Source of the DNA: Methanothrix sp.
Lineage (GTDB): Archaea; Halobacteriota; Methanosarcinia; Methanotrichales; Methanotrichaceae
Reading direction: 5' to 3'
DNA length: 64,000 bases
NCBI RefSeq assembly: GCF_016706325.1
Contig: NZ_JADJJX010000001.1
Coordinates: forward strand, 496,001 to 560,000
Part shown: positions 51,916 to 63,984 of the stretch, in pieces
Layout of the letters: each line of letters starts with the position of its first letter
Position numbering within the stretch: the stretch's first letter is position 1
The notes under the pieces: generated by a model
What the model was told of the DNA's origin: nothing
Database searches by the model: none
What the model saw: the letters and a program-made list of their open reading frames with translations, nothing else
Translations under genes and position numbers: made by a program

Positions 51916-52809
51916 GTGAAGGGATATAAATATCAATTTCAGGGGGGCATAATTGCACTGCTGATTATTTTGGCATTGATCTCAGCCGGGCATGCGGAGA
52001 GGGTCACAGTATCAGTTGGCACCAACACCACCACCTGGACGATCAGCCGAGAGAGCGAGAGCCTCAAGTTCGAGTATTCCCAGTATGTCGAGGGCAGCAT
52101 ATCCCCGGTGGAGTACCGGGGAAGGGCCCTCTCCCCCTACCACTCCTGCTATGAAGAGGTGGAGATCAATGACCTCCGCCTGCGAGAGAGGACCTCTGCC
52201 CAGGAGGGCCGCTATGCCTCAGAGAAGCAGTTGACCCTGGAGGCGAACACAACTGAAGCCAGTCTCTTCAACCTTGTACATGAGAAGGGGGTATATTCCT
52301 TTCAATTTGCAGAGCAGTGGCCGGCCATCCTCCGGTCCAGAGGATCTATGAGGTACTCCGGCCAGGGCATCAACAGCCGGGAGTACGCCGGAAACAATCT
52401 CGATTATGCCGGCTCCAGTCTGCTCTACAACACCGAGCTCTCCAAAGATTCAGATATCGGTATGCTGATCACCAGGATGAACGCCACTGTACTTGCCACT
52501 GATGATGCCATCCTGCATGCAGAATTGAAGCCCGAAAAAGAGACCCGTTATAATATCAGCACATACACCACTGGCATTGCCGACCTGAGGCATGGCTTCT
52601 CCAGCCTCAAAGCGGAGACGAAGAAGATCACCTATCCGCAGGCCAGCATGGGAGAGGAAAGGTATAGCGGGAGCTATAATATCAGCAGAAGCATACGGAT
52701 GAAGTCCAGCTTCCCATGGTATGAGCCACAGGATGAATGGCTGCCATGCTGCTCTGCAGAAGGCTGCAAGATTGGACTCGCTGAGAAGGATTGCACATCC
52801 CTGACCTGA
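51916..52809 (+). CDS. Secreted protein with C-terminal WLPCC motif
   Basis: A 297-residue protein with a clear signal peptide: GTG start at 51916, MKGYKYQFQGG, then IIALLIILALISAGHA and probable cleavage before ERVTV. The mature chain is beta-rich with several N-x-S/T sites and segments such as VEGSISPVEYRGRALSPYHSC. Near the end DEWLPCCSAEGC parallels EDWLPCCFGGFE in the protein at 16211. Overall similarity is otherwise weak, but both carry a long Tyr/Asn/Ser-rich exported domain before the motif. Function unknown. Confidence 0.75.
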   Translation: MKGYKYQFQGGIIALLIILALISAGHAERVTVSVGTNTTTWTISRESESLKFEYSQYVEGSISPVEYRGRALSPYHSCYEEVEINDLRLRERTSAQEGRYASEKQLTLEANTTEASLFNLVHEKGVYSFQFAEQWPAILRSRGSMRYSGQGINSREYAGNNLDYAGSSLLYNTELSKDSDIGMLITRMNATVLATDDAILHAELKPEKETRYNISTYTTGIADLRHGFSSLKAETKKITYPQASMGEERYSGSYNISRSIRMKSSFPWYEPQDEWLPCCSAEGCKIGLAEKDCTSLT

Positions 52810-52853
52810 CCCAGAGTGCATCCATCTGGATGCATCCATCTGGGGATCGGCCA

Positions 52854-54716
52854 TCACCAGGATACATAAGGCAAGATGTCAAAGCAGTCAAGGGGGAGAT
52901 TGGGATTGTAGTAGGGATCGCCCTTATCAATATATTTTTTCCATTTTTCCATGAATCTCTTGGTGTCAGAGGGATGAGGATCAATTGATAGCGATCTTCC
53001 CCTTGTGGCTGACTCGTGATGAATCAATTCTGCATAAGGAGTGAATAGATTTTCATATCCCAGCTCCCGAACCCGCAGGCAGAGATCGACATCCCCAAAT
53101 CCAACCTCATAGCCCTCATCAAATCCGCCAACCTCATCGAATATCGATCTTCTGATCATCAGACAGGCAGCAGTCACTGCACTGTAGTTTCTGATGGAGA
53201 CGAAATGGCCCATATAGCCGATATGATTTGAATCAGACCATTTATATATATGTTCTGCCCGCCCCCCTCCGCCGACAATGACTCCTACGTGCTGTATTTT
53301 TTTATCAGGATAAAGAAGCTTGGCCCCAACGCAGCCGATCTCATCCCGCTGTGATTGCTCCAGCATCGCCTCCAGCCAATCGGGGTTCAACACCTCTACA
53401 TCGTTATTTAAAAAGAGCAGGTGATCGCCAAGGGCAAATTTTGCCGCGTAATTGTTTAGTCGAGAATAGTTGAATTTCTCATCGAATTTCAAAATTTTAT
53501 AATCATTATGGTTTCTCTGCAAGGAGTCAAAATAAGCTGCACTCTCCTCTTCCTGGCTTAAATTGTCCACTACAATGACCTCATAATTGCCATAAGAGCT
53601 CTTAGCCTGGATGCTTTCGATACACCTGCTGAGCAGATCGATTCGATCCCTGGTGGGAATGATGATGCTGATTTTGGGCTGATCGAGGATATCCCTCTTC
53701 AGCCTGAAAAAATTAAAATGCTTTGTGCAATAGACCTCACCGCCGATTCCCTCTCTATCGGCAAAATCCTGCAGCGCCCTTCGACTCGACTCCATCACCC
53801 TCTCCTTGAGCTGATGGCCACCGCTCGCCTGGTGCTGCCTCCATTTATACAGGATTTTTGGTATATGAGAGATATTTCTGGTCTGGGAGACGACTCTTAA
53901 AAACAGATCGTAGTCCTGGGATACAGCAAAATCAGTCCTGAATCCGCCGATCTCCTTCAGAATGCTCCTCCTTATGACAGCAAAATGAATGATATAGCAG
54001 TGAGAGAGCAGATAATCCAGGGAGAAATCTGGCCGGAAAAGGGCGTATATGGGCTTTCCCCCTTCAGAGATCATGATCTCGTCGCTGTATATGAAATCGG
54101 TGTTGGCATTCCAGTTCAATAGTTGTACAACTTCATATAGTGCATGAGCGAGGAGCTGATCATCATGATCCAGAAAGCCGACGAATTCCCCGCTGGCCAG
54201 AGCGAGGGCCTCATTTGAGGCATTTGATATGCCCTTGTTCTCATTCAGATATTTTACCTTGATCCGGCCATCCTCTCGCTGATAGTGATCCAATAACTCT
54301 CTTATATGTGGCTGACCTGATCCATCATCAACGATGCATAGCTCCCAGTTATCATATGCCTGCAGCAAGACAGAGTCTATAGCAGCTCTGAGCCAGTCCT
54401 CAGGGGTGTTAAAAACAGGAGTTACTATGCTGATCTTCGGCCGGCACTCAAATCTCGCAGACTGCAAGCGCATATCCTCCAGTTCCCTCTGGGAGGGCGG
54501 CGCTGGCGGATTCGTACTGGGAAATAATTTTCTGCGCAGATACCTTTGCGACCTTTCTGCGAAGCTTCGCAGGCCATCCTGGGCGATTATCTGCCCGCCC
54601 CTGACGACCAGCTCATATGCGCCTCTGCGATCCGTTCCCGATGCAAGCAGAAGGTCGATGAGATCATTATGGCAACGGGTTACTCTCTTGCATGCCCTGC
54701 TATCCTTTTCCGCCAT
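52854..54716 (-). CDS. Two-domain family 2 glycosyltransferase
   Basis: About 620 residues from the ATG at 54716 (MAEKDSRACKRVTRC), with GGTG upstream and a box A at 54767-54774. Two GT-A domains are fused. The first has KISIVTPVFNTPEDW, ELCIVDDGSG and VGFLDHDDQL. The second has KISIIIPTRDRIDLL, EVIVVDNLS, LLFLNNDVEVLNPDW and GGFDEGYEVGFGDVDLCLRVRELGY (in part). Such proteins build surface polysaccharides or glycans. It is alone, with no polysaccharide cluster nearby. Sugar specificity cannot be told. The longer frame to 54941 is not used. Confidence 0.88.
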   Translation of the reverse strand: MAEKDSRACKRVTRCHNDLIDLLLASGTDRRGAYELVVRGGQIIAQDGLRSFAERSQRYLRRKLFPSTNPPAPPSQRELEDMRLQSARFECRPKISIVTPVFNTPEDWLRAAIDSVLLQAYDNWELCIVDDGSGQPHIRELLDHYQREDGRIKVKYLNENKGISNASNEALALASGEFVGFLDHDDQLLAHALYEVVQLLNWNANTDFIYSDEIMISEGGKPIYALFRPDFSLDYLLSHCYIIHFAVIRRSILKEIGGFRTDFAVSQDYDLFLRVVSQTRNISHIPKILYKWRQHQASGGHQLKERVMESSRRALQDFADREGIGGEVYCTKHFNFFRLKRDILDQPKISIIIPTRDRIDLLSRCIESIQAKSSYGNYEVIVVDNLSQEEESAAYFDSLQRNHNDYKILKFDEKFNYSRLNNYAAKFALGDHLLFLNNDVEVLNPDWLEAMLEQSQRDEIGCVGAKLLYPDKKIQHVGVIVGGGGRAEHIYKWSDSNHIGYMGHFVSIRNYSAVTAACLMIRRSIFDEVGGFDEGYEVGFGDVDLCLRVRELGYENLFTPYAELIHHESATRGRSLSIDPHPSDTKRFMEKWKKYIDKGDPYYNPNLPLDCFDILPYVSW

Positions 54717-55010
54717 CTCACACCTTGCCCCAAGGGCATGACAGTTGGTATTTGAGAATTGAACAAAATAAATAGTTAACGGCATCAACATCGATTGATC
54801 AGTTCTTCGCTGTTTTCTGTTAGCGAACCTCAGGAGACTATCTCTCTCGTTTTGTACCTTTGTGCCTCTGTATCTAGTTGTATCACTTCCATAGCAAGGC
54901 AAAAAGGAGAATTCGCTCGGGGGCAGGCCGCCAGGCAGCATCCTTCCGGCTCCGACTATTGCTCTTGCATCCCCTCACCGATCTCCAATTTCTAAGCAGC
55001 CCTCAGGTCT
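54717..55010. other. Intergenic region upstream of the glycosyltransferase
   Basis: Apart from the glycosyltransferase box A (minus strand TATTTATT, 54774-54767) no gene, RNA or repeat was recognised in these 290 bases. Confidence 0.5.
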
Positions 55011-55109
55011 GATGGATTGGTATATGCTGATGGATCGGTATATGCTGATGGATCGGTATATGCTGATGGATCGGTATATGCTGATGGATCGGTATATGCT
55101 GATGGATCT
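55011..55109. repeat. Five and a half copies of an 18-bp repeat
   Basis: Units of GATGGATCGGTATATGCT (first copy with TTGG in place of TCGG) follow each other without gaps; the last is cut to nine bases. The array ends 60 bases before the next gene. TATA-like GGTATATG occurs in every copy, so promoter-like sequence is repeated. Confidence 0.88.
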
Positions 55110-55169
55110 TTGATCATCTACCATCATTTTTTATCCTTGGACTGGAAGTAGCATACCCGGTGACCTTCC

Positions 55170-55481
55170 ATGAATACCGGTCGGCTCCTCGTCAAGATCA
55201 ACAGGCTATCCGCCTGGATACTGCTCGTATTTATGATCATCTTCTTGATATCAGGATACGCCTGGAACAAAGAAATCCTGCTGCCCCTTTACATGGCCGA
55301 GCGCATGCACACCAATCTGGATCTATATCTGGTCTTCTTCTTCCTGGCACATGTCCTGATCAGCACAAAATTCACCCTGGCCCGCTGGAGGATAGGAGAT
55401 GAGAGGCTGGTGAATCTGCTCCTCATCGCCATTGGCATTCTCTTCTTCTGGTTCATCCTGGCCATAGATCAGAGCGGCTGA
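55170..55481 (+). CDS. Small multi-span membrane protein, cytochrome b-like
   Basis: A 103-residue protein; the ATG at 55170 follows GGTGAC at good distance. Three membrane helices: LSAWILLVFMIIFLISGYAW, a middle helix LYLVFFFLAHVLISTKF and LLLIAIGILFFWFILAI. Histidines at AERMHTNLD and FLAHVLIS lie on either side of the middle helix start, recalling haem ligands of small cytochrome b/DUF4405-type proteins. No redox partner gene is adjacent. The family call is tentative; the gene itself looks real. Confidence 0.6.
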   Translation: MNTGRLLVKINRLSAWILLVFMIIFLISGYAWNKEILLPLYMAERMHTNLDLYLVFFFLAHVLISTKFTLARWRIGDERLVNLLLIAIGILFFWFILAIDQSG

Positions 55482-55550
55482 GATTGCTCTCCTTCCCTCC
55501 GGTAGCTGTTGCTGTAATCGGTTCGCCTGGAGCCCAATCGAGACCACAAC

Positions 55551-55568
55551 ATTTATAACCTAACGTTA
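55551..55568 (+). promoter_or_regulatory. Promoter and TAACGTTA palindrome of the ArsR-cdc48 operon
   Basis: ATTTATAA at 55551-55558 is the box A. TAACGTTA at 55561-55568 is a perfect palindrome directly beside it, within CCTAACGTTACTAACC. Its place between box A and the start is where a repressor would act, so autoregulation by the ArsR-type protein is likely but untested. Confidence 0.5.
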
Positions 55569-55587
55569 CTAACCACAAGTTCAATGA

Positions 55588-58538
<2,951 letters not shown>

Positions 58539-58545
58539 AAGCTTA

Positions 58546-60534
58546 ATGATTTGGAAAGAGAAGAGCATGCAGATAAAGCATCAAATATATAGTCAAGAAC
58601 AACCAATAATTGCTGTGAGGACCGAAAAATTGACTTCAGAAGATGAGTCGAATGAACTGCTTGGCGATATAGATTTCAAGGATACGAGCAGCATAACCGT
58701 ACCTGAAAACCTCATAGATCAGGTTATCGGCCAGGACGAGGCGGTTGAGGTGATCAAGAAGGCGGCAAGCCAGAGAAGGCATGTCATGCTCATAGGCTCT
58801 CCTGGCACTGGCAAGTCGATGCTTGGCAAGGCCATGAGCGAGCTTCTTCCCGCTGAGGAGCTGCAGGATGTCCTGGTCTACGCCAATCCCGAGGATAACA
58901 ATACCCCCAGGATCCGCACCGTTCCCGCAGGCAGGGGCAAACAGATAGTCGATGCCCAGAAACTGGAGGCGAGAAAGAAGGTCCAGACGCGAAATATGTT
59001 CTTGATGATCATCGTCATGGCCCTGATCGTTTATGCCTATTACATGGGCCAGCTTCTATTCGGAATAATCGCAGCAGCATTGCTATTCATCTCTCTGCGC
59101 TATCTGCTGCCCAAAGAGGATGCTATGGTCCCCAAGCTTCTGGTGGACAACAACGGCAAGAAGAAAGCGCCTTATGTTGATGGCACCGGTGCCCATGCTG
59201 GGGCACTGCTGGGAGACGTCCGCCATGATCCTTTTCAGTCCGGTGGCCTGGAGACGCCATCCCATGAGAGAGTGGAGTGTGGCTCCATTCATAAAGCCCA
59301 CAAAGGGGTGCTGTTCATCGACGAGGTCAACACCCTCCGCCCGGAGTCTCAGCAAAGCCTCCTCACCGCCCTGCAAGAGGGGTTCTATCCCATCACCGGC
59401 CAGAGCGAGAGGAGTTCTGGCGCTCTGGTGAGAACCGAGCCCGTCCCCTGCAGCTTTGTCATGATTGCTGCTGGAAACCTGGATGCTGTGCAGGGGATGC
59501 ATCCCGCTCTCCGGTCGCGCATTAAGGGCTACGGCTATGAGGTCTATATGCGGGACACTATGGATGACACCCTGGAGAACAGGAATAAGCTCATCAGGTT
59601 CGTGGCTCAGGAGATTGTGAGAGATGGAAAGATCCCTCACTTCACCCGCGATGCAGTGGCTGAGGTCATGAGAGAGGCCAAGAGGCGCTCGGGCAGAAAG
59701 GGGCATCTCACTCTCCTGCTCCGCGACCTGGGCGGCCTGATCAGAGTATCTGGCGATGTGGCCCGGGCGGAATCCTCCCCCCTCACCGAGGTGAATCACG
59801 TCATGCAGGCCAAGAAGATGGCCCGATCGGTGGAGCAGCAGCTCGCTGACAGATACATGGAGAGGCGCAAGGACTACAGCATGTTCCACTCCACCGGGGA
59901 TGAGATCGGCCGGGTCAATGGCCTGGCGGTGATGGGCGACTCGGGCATTGTCCTGCCCATCATGGCCGAGATCACCCCTGCCCAATCCAGGGAGGAGGGC
60001 AAGATCATCGCCACTGGAAAGCTGCAGGAGATCGCCCGCGAGGCGGTGACGAACGTCTCTGTGCTGATCAAGAAGTTCCTGGGTGAGGATATCACCAAGA
60101 AGGATGTGCATATCCAGTTCATAGGCACATACGAGGGGGTGGAGGGCGACAGTGCATCCATCTCCATAGCCACAGCTGTCATATCGGCCATGGAGGGGGT
60201 GCCCGTGAAACAGACTGTGGCCATGACCGGCTCGCTCTCTGTGCGGGGGGATGTCATGCCAGTGGGCGGGGTCACCCAGAAGATCGAGGCTGCCGCCCAG
60301 GCGGGGATCAAGACGGTCCTCATCCCCAAATCCAATATGGGTGACGTCCTGATAGACGATGCTGTAAAGGCCTCAATTGAGATAATACCGGTCTCCAACA
60401 TCAGCGAGGTCTTCGAGTATGCCATGAGCAGCCAGAGGACCAGGCTGGTTGAGAAGCTGAAGAAGTTCGCAGTGGAGAAGAAGATCGGCATCAACATCCC
60501 TGAGACGATACCGACCCCCATCCGGAGCATCTGA
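58546..60534 (+). CDS. lonB: Membrane-anchored archaeal Lon protease (LonB)
   Basis: ATP-dependent protease of the archaeal membrane. The 662-residue protein has Walker A GSPGTGKS, an insert with two membrane helices (MFLMIIVMALIVYAYYMG and LLFGIIAAALLFISL) after residue 140, Walker B VLFIDEVNTL and a C-terminal protease domain with the Ser-Lys pair in EGDSASISIATAV and GGVTQKIEAA. It follows cdc48 by seven bases. An ATG seven codons later (58567) may be the true start. Confidence 0.96.
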   Translation: MIWKEKSMQIKHQIYSQEQPIIAVRTEKLTSEDESNELLGDIDFKDTSSITVPENLIDQVIGQDEAVEVIKKAASQRRHVMLIGSPGTGKSMLGKAMSELLPAEELQDVLVYANPEDNNTPRIRTVPAGRGKQIVDAQKLEARKKVQTRNMFLMIIVMALIVYAYYMGQLLFGIIAAALLFISLRYLLPKEDAMVPKLLVDNNGKKKAPYVDGTGAHAGALLGDVRHDPFQSGGLETPSHERVECGSIHKAHKGVLFIDEVNTLRPESQQSLLTALQEGFYPITGQSERSSGALVRTEPVPCSFVMIAAGNLDAVQGMHPALRSRIKGYGYEVYMRDTMDDTLENRNKLIRFVAQEIVRDGKIPHFTRDAVAEVMREAKRRSGRKGHLTLLLRDLGGLIRVSGDVARAESSPLTEVNHVMQAKKMARSVEQQLADRYMERRKDYSMFHSTGDEIGRVNGLAVMGDSGIVLPIMAEITPAQSREEGKIIATGKLQEIAREAVTNVSVLIKKFLGEDITKKDVHIQFIGTYEGVEGDSASISIATAVISAMEGVPVKQTVAMTGSLSVRGDVMPVGGVTQKIEAAAQAGIKTVLIPKSNMGDVLIDDAVKASIEIIPVSNISEVFEYAMSSQRTRLVEKLKKFAVEKKIGINIPETIPTPIRSI

Positions 60535-60541
60535 TCGCTTG

Positions 60542-61858
60542 ATGGTGGATTTTTTTGATACCCGCGTTCTGCGCGGGAGCCGGACCAGGATCGTCCTGGA
60601 TAATGGAAAGCTGGAGGAGATAGCTCAGGTGCCCTTCCAGGGGGCATCAGTCCGTGCTCTCTTTGGCGGTGCCTGGGGCTTTGTGACCACCGATCGGGTG
60701 GACGGCCTGGAAAAGGAGATCGATCTGGCAAAGAGGATCGCCCGGAAGATCGGACGGCAGGAGGATCTTCGTCTGGCTGAGGCTCCGTCAGGCAGAAGCG
60801 CAGTGGTGGCCGTCAAGAGAGATCCCAGGGACCTCTCTTTGGAGGAGAAGGTGGCCCTTTTAAGGGAGATCGAGGATGCAGCAAAGGTCGAAGGGGTATC
60901 ATCGACCCAGGCGGTCTACTCGGAGATGGATCTGACGGCCCATTACAGCAGCTCAGAGGGACTGGATCTGGAGTCGAGGATGACCAGGATGGGCTTTATC
61001 ATCAGTGCAGTCGCCCACAGGAATGGCCTTTATCAGACCGATGGCGAGGGCAGAGCCGGTGTGGGAGGCCTGGAGCTATTCGACCGGGAGGATCCCCAAT
61101 CCCTGGCCAGGCAGGTGGGAGAGACGGCTGTCGCCCTCCTGGATGCCAAGGCGGCACGGGGAGGGAGCTATCCTGTGGTCCTGGACCAGGAGCTGGCCGG
61201 GGTATTCGTCCATGAGGCTGTGGGGCATGCCACGGAGGGGGATATCATCCTGGAGGGAGACTCCTGCCTGGAGGGGAGGCTGGGAGAGAGGATTGGATCA
61301 GAGCTGGTGACGGTCAAGGATGATCCCAGCCTGATGCTGAACGGCTACTATCCCTTTGATGATGAGGGAAGCCTGGCCCAGGAGACTGTTTTAGTGGAGA
61401 ACGGTGTTCTTCGCTCCTATCTCAACACCCGGGAGACCGCCGCCAGGCTGGGGGGCGTGCCGGGCAATGCCCGGGCAGAGGGAGTGAGCCGGCCGGTGGT
61501 GCGGATGAGCAATACCTACATCGCCAATGGCGACTGGAAGCTGGAGGAGATCTTAGAGGAGCTGAAGAGCGGAGTCTATCTGGCAGGGAGCAGGGGAGGA
61601 CAGGTCAGCACCGGCGAGGGGATATTCCAGTTCAATGCCAAGAAGGGCTACATCATCGAGGATGGGGAGAGAACACAGCTCCTGCGAGATGTATCCCTGT
61701 CCGGGAAGATCCTGGAGACGCTCTTGCATGTGAAGGCGGTGGGAGACGACCTGAAGTACAATAGCGGACGATGCGGAAAGTCAGGGCAACTGGTGCCTGT
61801 GAGCGATGGCTCGCCTCATCTTCTGGTGGAGCAGGCCACAGTGGGCGGAACGGGATAG
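60542..61858 (+). CDS. tldD: TldD-type zinc metalloprotease
   Basis: 438 residues from the ATG at 60542 (MVDFFDTRVLRGSR), seven bases after lonB. The metal motif HEAVGHATEGD at about residue 223 marks TldD, the catalytic half of the TldD/TldE peptidase, which degrades unfolded peptides. Further family parts are VLVENGVLRSYLNTRETAARLGG (in part) and GKSGQLVPVSDGSP. The partner tldE is not visible. The cluster cdc48-lonB-tldD looks like one proteostasis operon. Confidence 0.93.
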   Translation: MVDFFDTRVLRGSRTRIVLDNGKLEEIAQVPFQGASVRALFGGAWGFVTTDRVDGLEKEIDLAKRIARKIGRQEDLRLAEAPSGRSAVVAVKRDPRDLSLEEKVALLREIEDAAKVEGVSSTQAVYSEMDLTAHYSSSEGLDLESRMTRMGFIISAVAHRNGLYQTDGEGRAGVGGLELFDREDPQSLARQVGETAVALLDAKAARGGSYPVVLDQELAGVFVHEAVGHATEGDIILEGDSCLEGRLGERIGSELVTVKDDPSLMLNGYYPFDDEGSLAQETVLVENGVLRSYLNTRETAARLGGVPGNARAEGVSRPVVRMSNTYIANGDWKLEEILEELKSGVYLAGSRGGQVSTGEGIFQFNAKKGYIIEDGERTQLLRDVSLSGKILETLLHVKAVGDDLKYNSGRCGKSGQLVPVSDGSPHLLVEQATVGGTG

Positions 61859-61913
61859 AGAAAGGATATAAACTGATTTTAGATCGAGTTTTATAAAAAT
61901 TGAATGTTCTGGC

Positions 61914-62642
61914 TCAGCCTCGGTTCAATGCCTGATCCAGGCTGCTGTTTATCATCTCCAGGCTGGTATTGGTCATCTCTGCCCTCAGCCAGTCCCAAGC
62001 GGCCTGAGCAGCCCTGCCCAGCTTATCCCCCACCTCTGCCTCGATCCGGGATAACAGATTCTCCTGGCTGCCGCCTTCTGGTTTGTATTTCTGCAGCTCC
62101 CAGCCTGAGCCTTTCAGGCCCTCTCTCCAATCTTCCGGATCGAACTCATTGTCCGTCTGATTGGCCAGCACAGCATGGCCTGATTCCACCAGCAGGAGGT
62201 TGAAGTTGGGATAAGGGATGGGCTGGCCGTAGGCCCCGGTGAGATAGACGACTGCGACCAGCCTATCCTCGGCGTCCCCTCTCCGTCTGGAGAGATCGTC
62301 AACATCCAGGTAAACCCTCTTGCCCATCAGCACGGCGTATGTGAAATCCCTGGCTGCCAGGCCCTGGGCCGATTTCATATCCGGCGAACGGACATCAGCC
62401 AGTGTGATCCTCTCCACTCTCTTTTCAGTTCCGGAACTGCCCTTCTCCATCCTGAGATCGAATGTACTGCCATCGATCACCTCTGTCACCACCCCGCGGG
62501 CCTCATCCAGAGAGGCTGAAGATCCGGGGAGAAGAGAGAGCAGCAGGATGATCGGCAGGCATAAAGAGAAAAGAGAGATGGCGGCCCCAGGCTTGGCCCC
62601 AGAGGACGGGGAAGAGCCGCATCTTCTGCCCTCAGCTCTCAT
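61914..62642 (-). CDS. Secreted thermonuclease-like protein
   Basis: A 242-residue protein with an N-terminal signal or anchor (AISLFSLCLPIILLLSLLPG). A staphylococcal-nuclease-like OB fold follows: ARGVVTEVIDGSTFDLRM, ITLADVRSPDMKSAQGLAARDFTYAVLMGKRV (in part), VVYLTGAY and NFNLLLVESGHAVL. The usual catalytic Arg/Glu pattern (RLxGIDxPE, then R) is altered: ADVRSPD replaces GIDTPE-like residues, so nuclease activity is uncertain. It overlaps the beta-sandwich gene by four bases. Confidence 0.75.
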   Translation of the reverse strand: MRAEGRRCGSSPSSGAKPGAAISLFSLCLPIILLLSLLPGSSASLDEARGVVTEVIDGSTFDLRMEKGSSGTEKRVERITLADVRSPDMKSAQGLAARDFTYAVLMGKRVYLDVDDLSRRRGDAEDRLVAVVYLTGAYGQPIPYPNFNLLLVESGHAVLANQTDNEFDPEDWREGLKGSGWELQKYKPEGGSQENLLSRIEAEVGDKLGRAAQAAWDWLRAEMTNTSLEMINSSLDQALNRG

Positions 62643-63007
62643 GATACACTCACCTTCAGCTCTATCGTTCTGTTTATGCTGCCGTTTGTGGCAGTCAGTC
62701 TGTATACGGTATCCTCGGCCGGGGATATGGATATTGATCCCTTGAGGGGAACCGGGCCGATGCCCTGATCGATCTCGACCAGGCTTGCGCCCACTACGCT
62801 CCAGCTGAGGTTGGAGGACTGGCCCGGCTCGAGGAACCTTGATTCAGCATTGAAGAACTCAATAACAGGAAATGGCGATCCCAGAAAGTTCAGCGCCAGT
62901 ATCCCACCGGCAAATATCGCCAACAGCATTGCAAACCAGATGATAACCCCCGGCGGGGTTTTCCAGAAGGACTTTTGCATCTCCCAGTAGGTCTTCTTTT
63001 GAGCCAT
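62639..63007 (-). CDS. Membrane-anchored beta-sandwich (Ig-like) protein
   Basis: A 122-residue protein: MAQKKTYWEMQKSFWK, one membrane helix (VIIWFAMLLAIFAGGILALNF), then an exterior domain of about 75 residues with alternating strands (FLEPGQSSNLSWSVVGAS, ISPAEDTVYRLTATNGS), the layout of archaeal PGF-type or Ig-like surface domains. Translationally coupled to the nuclease-like gene, so both probably act outside the membrane. No named family. Confidence 0.65.
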   Translation of the reverse strand: MAQKKTYWEMQKSFWKTPPGVIIWFAMLLAIFAGGILALNFLGSPFPVIEFFNAESRFLEPGQSSNLSWSVVGASLVEIDQGIGPVPLKGSISISPAEDTVYRLTATNGSINRTIELKVSVS

Positions 63008-63138
63008 TGTAGGGGTGTTAGAGATGATTCTGGTTATTATACTCTGCTCTCCCTGCGCCCTCCCGGGAGGGTTTGGCCCTTAAGCCTTTCGGCGATCGAA
63101 CCGATCCCATCATCATCCCTCTCTATTGCAGTGATCTC

Positions 63139-63984
63139 TCACCCCTCTGCCATCCTCTCATATATCTGCTCCATCATTGGCATAGGGGATACGGCATTCA
63201 TATCCATTCCCAGTTCATCCGGCCCCAGGCCGAGGGCGATGCCCACCAGTTGAGTCACATAAAGCACCGGAATTCCTATATCCTCACCATATCGCTGCTC
63301 TATAGATCTCTGTTTGGTGTCCAGCATCAACTGGCACAGGGGACAGAGGGTGATTATGACCTCTGCTCCCTCTTTTTTGGCATCCTTGAGGATCCGATAG
63401 GCGGTCTCATTGGCGGCCTCCTCCTTGGGCATGAAGATCGGTCCTCCGCAGCAGAAGGTCTTCAGGCGGAGGTCAACTGCCTCTGCCTGTAAAATCCGGA
63501 TCAGCTTCTCCAGGATGACGGGATACTCTGGGCTGTGCACCCCCACCGGGCGGGAGAAGAGGCAGCCATAGTAGGGGGCCACCCTCAAACCCTTTAAAGG
63601 CAGCACAATCCCCTCCTCGTCCTCTTCCAGGGCCTCGAGGATCGCTTCCAGAGCATGCCGTACCCTCGCTCCCTTGTACTCCTTTTCCAGGACGGCGTTC
63701 ACCCTCCCTCTGATCTCCACATCCTCCAGCTTCAATGCCGCCGCCCTGAGGTTGCTGAGGCAGATGGAGCAGGAGGTCACTATATCCAGCTCCGTCTGGG
63801 ACATATTCCGGGCGGCAAGCCCTGTGGCCACCATCTCATTGGAGACGTGCGTCGCCCCGCAGCAGTTCCAGTCCTCCAGCTCCTCCAGATCGACCCCCAG
63901 TCTGGAAAAGACTGCTCTGGTGGACTTGTCCATCTCCTTTCCTGTGGAGAGGGAGACACAGCCCGGATAGTAAGCCAGCCTCAT
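63139..63984 (-). CDS. hdrB: CoB-CoM heterodisulfide reductase subunit B
   Basis: Catalytic subunit of HdrABC, which reduces the CoM-S-S-CoB heterodisulfide with noncubane [4Fe-4S] clusters. A 281-residue protein with two cysteine-rich CCG domains: C9, then WNCCGATH and SCSICLSN; and YYGCLFSRP, then FCCGGPIF and CPLCQLM. It starts MRLAYYPGCVSLSTG. The ATG overlaps the stop of the upstream gene, most likely hdrC. Confidence 0.95.
   Translation of the reverse strand: MRLAYYPGCVSLSTGKEMDKSTRAVFSRLGVDLEELEDWNCCGATHVSNEMVATGLAARNMSQTELDIVTSCSICLSNLRAAALKLEDVEIRGRVNAVLEKEYKGARVRHALEAILEALEEDEEGIVLPLKGLRVAPYYGCLFSRPVGVHSPEYPVILEKLIRILQAEAVDLRLKTFCCGGPIFMPKEEAANETAYRILKDAKKEGAEVIITLCPLCQLMLDTKQRSIEQRYGEDIGIPVLYVTQLVGIALGLGPDELGMDMNAVSPMPMMEQIYERMAEG

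Noticed and set aside
59083..60111. Minus-strand open frame of 342 residues
   Set aside because: Antisense shadow of lonB without any recognisable protein feature.
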